Shown: in pieces, positions 55,891-64,000 of the stretch | Layout: the number at the start of each line of letters is the position of its first letter | Numbering within the stretch: the first letter of the stretch is position 1 | DNA from: Hyperoodon ampullatus | Lineage: Eukaryota > Chordata > Mammalia > Artiodactyla > Ziphiidae | DNA length: 64,000 nt | Assembly: GCA_949752795.1 (NCBI GenBank) | Contig: OX457074.1 | Location: forward strand, 1,178,001 to 1,242,000 | Reading direction: 5' to 3' | Notes under the pieces: generated by a model | What the model saw: only the letters and a program-made list of their open reading frames with translations | What the model was told of the DNA's origin: nothing | Databases searched by the model: none | Translations under genes and position numbers: made by a program

Positions 55891-57095
55891 CAGAAGGCCC
55901 TGACACTGCCCCTAAATAACGGCCTGACACTGGTCCCAAGTATGGACCTGATCCTGTCCGTAACTAAGGCCCTGAAGATGTCCCTCATGAAGTCTCTGAC
56001 ACTGCCCTTAATAAGCCCCTGACACTGTCCCTAGCTAATGGCCTAAGCTATAACTTACAAAGTCCCTAACACTATCCCCAGGACGCTGACACCCTCCCTG
56101 AGGCTTTGATGCTGTCCCTTAGTGCCTAAGCGGTGACAAAGTAACACCCTGATTCTATTACTAAGGCCCTGAATATATCCCCAAGAAAGTCTCTGAAGTG
56201 TCCCTAACTAACGGCCTGGACTGTCTCTTACGAAGGCCCTCAAGTGATCTCTGAGGGCCTGACAACACTGTCCCCAACTAAGGCCCCGTTGCTGGCCCTA
56301 ACTAACGTCCTGATGCTGAACCTAACTGAGGCCCTGATGCTCTTCCTAACTAAGGCCTTGATGCCCATTCTACCTGAGGCCCTAAAACTGTCTGTAACTA
56401 ATGACCTGACTCTTTTCCTAACTAACACCCTCATTTTGTCCCTCATTAATGCCCTGACACTGGTCGACACCACAGCCCTGATGCTGGCCCAATCTAAGGC
56501 CTTGACGATGTCCCTAATAGTCTTAGATGGCCCTCACCGTTGTCCTGACCCTGTCCCTCACCAAGGCCCTGACCCTCTTCCTAACTAAGGCCCGGATGCT
56601 GTCTCTACCTCAGAATCTGAAATTCTAATGTCCCGACTCTCCCTAACATCCTGACGCTGCCCCTAAGTGAGGCCCTGACACTCTTCTTAACTAAGGACTT
56701 GCCGCTGTCCCTACCTAAAACCCTGACACTGTCTGTAACTAATGACCTCTTTCCCTAACTAACACCACAGTTTTGGCCCTACCTAACGCCCTCACACTGG
56801 TTCTAATTATGGCCACGATGCTGGCTCTAAGGCCCTGAAGAGATCCCTAAGTAACAGCCCAAACTGTGTCTAGCTAAGGCTCTCACGTTCTCTCTAACTG
56901 AAGCACTGACACTGTCCCTAACTTAGGCCCTGATGCTGTCCCCTATAGTCTAAGCTGTCACTAAATAATGCCCTGATCCTGTCCATAACTAAGGCCCTGA
57001 ATATGTCCCTAAGTGCATCTCTGACGATGTCCTTAACAGCCTGAACTCTCTTCAAGTTGTCTCTGAGGCTCTGACACTGGCCCTTCCTAAGGCCT
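55891..57095 (-). repeat. Inverted block of satellite family, copy B
   Basis: Duplicate of 45,900-47,104. The only difference I see is 46,539 T against 56,530 G. The inversion therefore predates the 10-kb duplication. Confidence 0.88.
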
Positions 57096-58255
57096 CACCC
57101 CGGGGTTGTCCCAGGCTGCTGGGCCGTTTTCTCTTGTCCGCATCTCTGGCCAGCTGCCTGCCATTGGCCACTCGAAGATTCTGCGATGCAGTGGTCCCAC
57201 GTGGGATGTGCCTGTGTAGGCTCACCTGTGGGAGGAGAGTCATGGCCACTCCGCCCTCCAGGGGACTGCGGCTCAGGGTAGGAATCTCTCAGCCAGTGTC
57301 TGGAGAACGGGTTCTGTGTCCTTGTTTGTTGTAAATCCCTTGGAGTTACCTCTAACATTTTTTAAATGGATATCCCCCTCAGGATAATTTGATCATAATT
57401 TGATTATATCAATAATCAAATTACTGATAAATAATATAAATTACTTACCACATAAAAATTCAGGAATGACATTATTAGAATGAGCAGGAAAACACTGGAT
57501 GCCCCCCACCCCCAATGATCTATTACTTGCAGGATTTAAAATTCTAACGAGAAAACACTCACTCTCCTCACCCTCTTGGGCGTCAGCACAAGGCGGCAAT
57601 CAGCTGCATCCTTTATTTATCCCTCTGATTTTCCAGAACCTTTCCTTCAAGGAGAAATCTCTGGGCTCTGCGGGAGCTGTGAGTGGTGACCATCAGGTAA
57701 ATCTGAGACTGAAAAGCAAGAGGAAAAGAGACAGAGGAGGAGATGAGAATCGGTGATGGGGAGAAGCAGGGGCATCGCCGTTCAATCGCAGGCCGAGAGT
57801 CTGGGTTCATCTCCAACGAAGCTAAGGACCACCAGGATCTGGCCCCACTGGCCTTGTCACCTGGTGTGGGGACTGGGGACAGCCAAACCACCATGGCCAC
57901 TCTCAGAGAAATAAAGAAGGTGGGAGGGCACCCCGAGAGCCAGATTGAAAATGGTCATGCTGTGAGATAGTAAGATGCCCTCTTCAGAAAAGTGAAGACT
58001 GTTCTCTTGGCTCTCAAAGACTTGCAAATACTCTGTGTCCTTCTGGAGGCATGCTGAAGGCTTCAGCCTTTGAGGGCAGTAACGGGAGTGCATCTGGGCT
58101 CAAAACCATCCAGCACTCACTCACTCCTTGAGGGTGCCGAGGATGACCAGTGACCACCCCTCGGGTGCCGTGGGGCCTGAAATTCCCCGATCACCGAGGA
58201 CGGGAGGGGCCGCACAGACACTCCACTGGACCACCGGGGGCTTGGCCGGGGGGCT
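57096..58255. other. Unrecognised sequence, copy B
   Basis: Duplicate of 47,105-48,264, apparently identical by eye. No gene can be supported. Confidence 0.5.
57396..57423. repeat. AT-rich perfect inverted repeat, copy B
   Basis: Identical copy of the 47,405 hairpin. Confidence 0.7.
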
Positions 58256-58603
58256 ACATACAGTCCTTTATCAGATACATGGCTTGCAAACATCCTGTGC
58301 CATTTTGGATGGTGGATTATCTTATTCCTTGCTCCTTTTATACACAACTCTTTTTCATTTTGAGGAAGTCTAATTCATCTATTTTGTCTTTTGCTGCTTG
58401 TGCTTTTGGTACATCTAAGATATCGTGACCAAATCCAAGGTCATGAAGATTTACTCGCATGTTTTCTTCTACGAGTTTTATAATTTTGGCTCTTGCACCT
58501 AGGCCTTTGGTCCATTTTGTGTTGATTTTGTATGTGGGGTGGGGGGAGGTAAGGGTCCAACTTTACTCTTCTGCATGTGGGTATCCAGTTGTTCCACTAC
58601 CTG
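58256..58603 (-). mobile_element. Old L1 inverted 5' part, copy B
   Basis: Duplicate of 48,265-48,612 with no differences noticed. Confidence 0.82.
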
Positions 58604-58615
58604 TGCTAACTGTTT

Positions 58616-59645
58616 GGGAGAAAATACCTGCAAATGATGCAACCAACAAGGTCTTAACTCTAAAATATACAAACGGCTCATACAGCTCAAAAAAGAAAAA
58701 AAAAATCAAAAAATAAGCAGAAGGTCTAAACAGACATTTCTCCAAAGACATACAGATAGCCAATAGGCACATGAAAAGATGCTCCACATCGCTAATTATT
58801 AGAGAACGCAAATCAAAACTACAGTGAGTTATCACCTCATAGTGGTCAGAATGGCCATCATTAAAATGTCTAGAAAGAAATGCTGGAAGGGGTGTGGAGA
58901 AAAGGGAACCCTACTACACTACTGGTGGGAATGTAAATTGATGCAGCCACTATGGAAAACAGTATGGAGGTTCCTCAAAAACTAAAACGAGAATTACCAT
59001 ATGACCCAGCAATCCCACTCCTGGGCACATATCCAGACAGAACTATAATTCGAAAAGATACATGCACCCCAGCATTCACAGCAGCACTATTCACAATAGC
59101 CAAGACATGGAAGCAACCTGAATGTCCCTCAGCAGATGAATGGATATAGAAGATGTGGTACATATATACAACGGAATATTACTCAGCCATAAAACAGAAT
59201 GAAATAATGCCATTTGCAGCTACATGGATGGACCTAGAGATTATCATACAAAGTGAAGTCAGTCAGACAGAGAACAACAAATACCATATGATATCACTTA
59301 TATGTGGATTATAAAATGAGACCCAAATGAACCTATCTACAGAACAAAAACAGACTCACAAATAGAGAAAACAGACTTGTGGTTGTCAAGGGGAAGACAG
59401 GGGAGTTGGATGGACTGGGAGTTTGGAATTAGTAGATGCAAATTATTATATATAGGATGGATACATAAGGTCTTCCTGTACAGCACAGGGAACTGTATTC
59501 AATACCCTGTAATGAACCATAATGGGAAAGAATATGAAAAATATGTATATATGTATGTACGTATGTATAAATCACTCTGCTGTGCGGCAGAAATTAACAC
59601 AACATTGTAGGTTAACTATACTTCAGTATCAATTAGTTTGAAGGC
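58616..59645 (+). mobile_element. Old L1 3' part, copy B
   Basis: Duplicate of 48,625-49,655. It differs by one base in an A-run near 58,700 and by A at 59,609 against C at 49,619. The same in-frame stop is present, so the element was dead before the duplication. Confidence 0.87.
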
Positions 59646-60873
59646 ACTTTTATAAATTAGGTCTTAGTTCTCTTGTCCTTTCATCCTGGGACAAATGTAT
59701 AACAGAAACTAACCTGGATTACTCCAGGATGAACTCATATCACACAGAACTTTAACTGCTGAACAAACCATGAATACCAGTTACACCAGGGGATGTCCTG
59801 ATCCAATATGAAGTTTGTAAACCTTGTTTGTAAACAAGTTTGTAAACAAGCCTGCAGAATCCACTAAATTTGGAAATTCAAACTGAAATGAAGCCACCTA
59901 TCCCAGGACTTCTCCACAACTAGTTATACAACATCAATTGAAAACCATATACGATCAAATGAATGTAGACAGAAACAACTATAGCCTTCCTTTTTTTCCC
60001 TTTTAGATGAATACGGTATTTAAGGTGATGTCTTGGGCCGTTTCAGGGTGTTACTCAATTTCCTGGGTATCTGCCATGCACACAGGAGGTACACATGTTA
60101 GTTAACTTGTTTGTGCAACTAAATGAAGGTAGTTAATACCACAAAACTGTATACATAAAGTGAATTAAATGCTAAAGTCGTGTTTTGTATTTTTAATGAC
60201 AATGAAAAAAAAAAGTGTAGCGCTGATATTTGTTACAAAAATGAACGTTAAAAACATTCTTAGTGAAAAAAGCCATACAGAAAAGGCCCCCTAGATCCCA
60301 TACTCATCTCGTCTGCTTCAAATCCATCAAGGTTGTCCAAATGAGGGAGAAACTCAGTCATGGGTCCAGAAAAAGAAAACTAGATCAGGATGGAAAAAGA
60401 CATTTTCATACCGTTCGGACAGTAGGTGAAGGTTGAAGTGGGGCTGAGTATTAAATTATAATGTGGACATCAGGATTTCTTCATTTAGGGGTTATGTGCT
60501 GGTGCCTTGGGCAAAACACACTGAGCATTTTGTGTCAAGTGGCAAATGTGAGTACTTTTTGACACTACTGCAACTTTTCTGTACATTTTAAATTACTGGA
60601 AAGTAAATTACTTTTCTAGACAACCATGTCAGGATCATGCCAGAAAATCAGAGCAGACAGACATCAAATTTTTCTTACAGAGGCCAAGACTTACCCAGAC
60701 CACGTTCAACCAAAGTTGTGATACTTATTTCCCTTGTAGGAGTCCGCATGGTATTAAGAGGCACCGTGGGAAGAGTATAGTAGTAGCTACCATGTCGTGG
60801 GTCCTGTGGATCACCGGGGGGGCAGTAGAAACGGTGAGATTTTAGTATTGCACTTTTTCACATTACTTCAAAA
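59646..60873. other. Unrecognised AT-rich sequence, copy B
   Basis: Duplicate of 49,656-50,884. It has about seven substitutions relative to copy A, clearly more than the nearly identical 4.5 kb to its left. Confidence 0.5.
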
Positions 60874-61160
60874 ACTACGTTAAAAAATAAATTCAGTAAA
60901 GTTGCAAAATATGCACTCAATATACACAAATCAGTTTCGTTTCTATACACTAATAATGAACCACCAGCAAGAAACATTAAGAAAACAATCCCATTTACAA
61001 TTCCATCCAAAAGAACGAACTATATAGCAATAAATTTAACCAAGGACACGAAAGACCTATACTCAGAAAACTATAAAGCACTGGTAAAGAAACTGAAGAC
61101 ACAATAGAAAACAATATTCCACGCTCATGCGTCAGAAAAATTACTATTATTAAAACGTTT
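60874..61160 (+). mobile_element. Old L1 ORF2 internal fragment, copy B
   Basis: Duplicate of 50,885-51,171. ACTACG near 60,874-60,880 replaces AATATG, removing the methionine codon that opens the frame in copy A. The rest is the same non-functional fragment. Confidence 0.85.
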
Positions 61161-61304
61161 GGGAGAGCGGGAAGATGGCGGAAGAGTACGACACGCACAT
61201 CACCTTCCTCTCCACAGATACCTCAGAAATACAGCTACACGGGGAACCACCCCTACAGAACACCTACTGAACGCTGGCAGAAGACCTCAGACCTCCCAAA
61301 AGGC

Positions 61305-61319
61305 AAGAAACTCCCCACG
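61305..61319 (+). repeat. Target-site duplication, left copy (copy B SINE)
   Basis: AAGAAACTCCCCACG, matched perfectly at 61,540-61,554. Confidence 0.95.
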
Positions 61320-61539
61320 GGGCTTCCCTGGTGGCGCAGTGGTTCAGAGTCCGCCTGCCGATGCAGGGGACACGGGTTCGTGCCCCCGTCCGGAAGATCC
61401 CACATGCCGCGGAGCGGCTAGGCCCGTGAGCCATGGCCGCTGAGCCTGCGCGTCCGGAGCCTGTGCTCCGCAACGGGAGAGGCCACAACAGTGAGAGGCC
61501 CGTGTACCGAAAAAAAAAAAAGAAAGAAAGAAAGAAAGA
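61320..61539 (+). mobile_element. CHR-type SINE inside the L1 leader, copy B
   Basis: Same insertion as 51,331-51,542, with the same target duplication. The B box reads GGTTCGTGCCC (61,375-61,385), closer to a polymerase III consensus than copy A. The tail A-run and GAAA repeats are longer. Confidence 0.93.
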
Positions 61540-61554
61540 AAGAAACTCCCCACG
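61540..61554 (+). repeat. Target-site duplication, right copy (copy B SINE)
   Basis: Perfect 15-base match to 61,305-61,319. Confidence 0.95.
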
Positions 61555-62812
61555 TACCTGGGTAGGGCAAAAGAAAACAGAATAAACAGAGACAAAAGGA
61601 TAGGGCCGGGACCTGCACCAGTGGGAGGGAGCCGTGAAGGAGAAACGGTTTCCACACACTAGGAGCCCCTTCGCGGGCGGAGACTGCGGGTGGCGGCGGG
61701 TAAAGCTTCGGAGCCGCGGAGGAGAGCGCAGCCACAGGGGTACGGAGGGCAAAGCAGAGAGATTCCCGCACAGAGGACCGGTGCCGACCGACACTCACCA
61801 GCCCGAGAGGCTCGTCTCCTCACCCGCCGGGGCGGGCGGGGCTGGGAGCTGAGGCTCGGGCTTCAGTCAGAGCCCGCTGGCGGCGTGAACACAGCCTGAA
61901 GGGAGTTAGTGCGCCACGGCTGGCCGGGAGGGAGTCCGGGGAAAAGTCTGGAGCTGCCGAAGAGGCAAGAGGCTTTTCCTTCCCTCTTTGTTTCCTGGTG
62001 CGTGAGGAGAGGGGATTCAGAGCGCTGCTTCAAGGAGCTCCAGAGACGGGCGCGAGGCGCGGCTGAAAGCGCGGACCCCAGAGACGGGCGTGGGACGCTG
62101 GGGCTGCTGCTGCCGCCACCAAGAAGCCTGGGTGCGAGCGCAGGTCACTCTCCACACCTCCCCTCCCGGGAGCCTGTGCTGCCCGCCACTGCCACGGTCC
62201 CGGGCTCCACAGACAACATCCCCGGGAGAACGCACGGGCGCGCCTCGTGCTGACGCAACGTCACGCCGGCCTCCGCCGACGCACGCTCGCCCCGCCTCCG
62301 TGCCCCTCCCTCCCCCGCGGGCTGAGGGAGCCAGAGCCCCCGAATCAGCGGCTCCTTTAACCCCATCCTGTCTGAGCGAAGAACAGACGTCCTCCGGCGA
62401 CCTACACGCAGAGGCGGGGCCGAATCCAAAGCTGAGCCCCGGGAGCTGTGCGAACAAAGAAGAGAAAGGGGAATCTCTCCCAGCAGCCTCAGAAGCAGCG
62501 GATTAAAGCTCCGCAATCAACTTGATGTACCCTGCGTCTGTGGAACACCTGAATAGACAACGAATCATCCCAAATTGAGGAGGTGGACTTTGAGAGCAAG
62601 ACTTATGATTTTTTTCCCCTTTTCCTCTTTTTGTGAGTGTGTACGTGTATGCTTCTGTGTGAGATTTTGTCTGTATACCTTTGCTTTCACCATTTGTCCT
62701 AGGGTTCTATCCGTCCTTTTTTTTTTTTTGGTTTTTGTTTTTTTTACTGGAAAAATTTTTTTCTTAATAATTCTTTATTTTATTTGACCTTACTTTATTT
62801 TCTTTTATCGTA

Positions 62813-62814
62813 TT

Positions 62815-62865
<51 letters not shown>
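62813..62865 (+). repeat. (TTTC)13 microsatellite, copy B
   Basis: Thirteen TTTC units against four in copy A. This is the main cause of the offset change from 9,996 to 10,020 between the two 10-kb copies. Confidence 0.95.
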
Positions 62866-63384
62866 ACTTTTTCTCCCTTTTATTCTGAGCCGGGTAGATG
62901 AAAGGCTCTTGGTGCTGCAGCCAGGAGTCAGTGCTGTGCCTCTGAGGTGGGAGAGCCAACTTCAGGACACTGGTCCAAAAGAGACCTCCGAGCTCCACGT
63001 AATATCCAACGGCGAAAATCTCCCAGAGATCTCCATCTCAACACCAACACCCAGCTTATCTCAATGACCAGCAAGCTACAGTGCTGGACTCCCTATGCCA
63101 AACAACCAGCAAGACAGGAACACAACCCCACCCATTAGCAGAGAGGCTGCCTAAAATCATAATAAGTCCACAGACACCCCCGAAACACACCACCAGACGT
63201 GGACCTGCCCACCAGAAAGACAAGATCCAGCCTCATCCACCAGAACACAGGCACCCTCCACCAAGAAGCCTACACAACCCATTGAACCAACTTTAGCCAC
63301 TGGGGACAGACACCAAAAACGACGGGAACTACGAACCTGCAGCCTACAAAAAGGAGACCCCCCAAACACAGTAAGATAAGCAAA

Positions 63385-64000
63385 ATGAGAAGACAGAAAA
63401 ACAGACAGCAGATGAAGGAGCAAGATGAAAACCCACCAGACCTAACAAATGAAGAGGAAACAGGCAGTCTCCCTGAAAAAGAATTCAGAATAATGATAGT
63501 AAAGATGATCCAAAATCTTGGAAATAGAATAGAGAAAATGCAAGGAACATTTAACAAGGACCTAGAAGAACTAAAGATGAAACAAGCAACGATGAACAAC
63601 ACAATAAATGAAATTAAAAATACTCTAGAAGGGATCAACAGCAGAATAACTGAGGCAGAAGAACGGATAAGTGACCTGGAAGATAAAATAGTGGAAATAA
63701 CTACTGCAGAGCAGAATAGAGAAAAAAGAATGAAAAGAACTGAGGACAGTCTCAGAGACCTCTGGGACAACATTAAACGCACCAACATTCGAATTATAGG
63801 GGTTCCAGAAGAAGAAGAGAAAAAGAAAGGGACTGAGAAAATATTTGAAGAGATTATAGTTGAAAACTTCCCTAATATGGGAAAGGAAATAGTTAATCAA
63901 GTCCAGGAAGCACAGAGAGTACCATACAGGATAAATCCAAGGAGAAACATGCCAAGACACATATTAATCAAACTGTCAAAAATTAAATGCAAAGAAAACA
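63385..64000 (+). CDS. L1 ORF1 protein, copy B, partial at window end
   Basis: Same start and frame as the ORF1 at 53,365. 205 codons are visible without a stop, covering the N-terminus, coiled coil and most of the RRM. One replacement was noticed: CAAGAAACA becomes CAAGGAACA at 63,541-63,549, changing residue 54 from Glu to Gly within the coiled coil. The C-terminal domain lies outside the window. Confidence 0.93.
   Translation, partial: MRRQKNRQQMKEQDENPPDLTNEEETGSLPEKEFRIMIVKMIQNLGNRIEKMQGTFNKDLEELKMKQATMNNTINEIKNTLEGINSRITEAEERISDLEDKIVEITTAEQNREKRMKRTEDSLRDLWDNIKRTNIRIIGVPEEEEKKKGTEKIFEEIIVENFPNMGKEIVNQVQEAQRVPYRINPRRNMPRHILIKLSKIKCKEN

Larger units (their letters stand above)
61161..63384 (+). 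promoter_or_regulatory. L1 5' leader, copy B
   Basis: Duplicate of 51,172-53,364 with about fifteen substitutions. It lacks 14 bases in the T-rich part near 62,775 and has a longer TTTC run. The AAGATGGCGG motif is kept at 61,172-61,181. Confidence 0.84.
54955..64000. repeat. 10-kb tandem duplication, copy B (truncated by window end)
   Basis: This direct tandem copy of 44,967-54,954 runs into the end of the window about 940 bp before its expected end. It differs from copy A by roughly 30 substitutions, a (TTTC)n expansion, a 14-bp deletion and homopolymer changes. It may be one of a longer series, because the L1 that would close it is still open at 64,000. Confidence 0.94.
61161..64000 (+). 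mobile_element. Young L1 element, copy B (cut by window end)
   Basis: It has the same layout as the element at 51,172: leader, SINE and ORF1. Whether it also carries the internal deletion cannot be seen, because the window stops inside ORF1. The flanking old ORF2 fragment at its 5' end is the same as in copy A, so both L1 5' ends descend from one insertion. Confidence 0.92.

Noticed and set aside
44967..64000. Simple false duplication by assembly
   Set aside because: Not fully excluded, but copies differ by about 30 substitutions and several indels, and the join lies cleanly inside one L1. It is retained as a caveat and not as the preferred reading.

Overview
This is vertebrate nuclear DNA, most likely from a cetacean and probably an oceanic dolphin (Delphinidae). 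No host protein-coding gene is recognisable. Two things point to the organism. First, the LINE-1 5' leader near 51.3 and 61.3 kb carries a tRNA-Glu-derived SINE of the kind abundant in whales and dolphins (CHR family). Second, the tandem array repeats at 1,585 bp, which fits the length I recall for the common cetacean satellite in delphinids (about 1.58 kb, against about 1.75 kb in other cetaceans). The length match is from memory and was not tested by sequence comparison.

Positions 1-44,812 are one satellite array. Its basal unit is a degenerate 24-bp repeat with the core GTCAGGGCCTTAGTTAGGGA. These are built into longer units marked by a conserved anchor containing the palindrome CTTTAGCTAAAG, which I located 31 times. 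There are three main unit forms. L is 1,585 bp. S1 is about 1,180 bp and equals L minus an internal 408-bp block. S2 is about 1,100-1,220 bp and equals L minus a 506-bp block, plus (GGGGAT)n expansion and in some copies an extra block of about 96 bp. S1 and S2 usually occur as a pair of about 2.38 kb. The left two thirds of the array is homogeneous. From about 33 kb, and especially after 40.5 kb, the order decays towards the array edge.

At about 44,810 the satellite meets LINE-1 sequence. From 44,967 to the window end lies a 10-kb segment present as two direct tandem copies (A 44,967-54,954; B 54,955-64,000, incomplete). Each copy holds, in order: an L1 3' end, 1.2 kb of the same satellite family in the opposite orientation, unrecognised sequence with an AT-rich hairpin, an old 5'-inverted (twin-primed) L1, more unrecognised sequence, an old L1 ORF2 fragment, and a young L1 with 5' leader, SINE and an intact 297-codon ORF1. 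In the one junction element seen complete, ORF1 is followed by a large internal deletion into the end of ORF2. A sharp change in divergence inside the L1 at 44,967 suggests that the duplication arose by L1-L1 recombination.

There is no operon-like cooperation between genes here. Parts act only as repeats and retrotransposons: the L1 leader would have driven ORF1/ORF2, the SINE depends on L1 proteins in trans, and the satellite and L1s supply homology for unequal exchange. The long open frames in the satellite are by-products of 24-bp and 6-bp periods, both multiples of three. The most notable material is the satellite's layered architecture and its L1-mediated boundary, not a new protein system.
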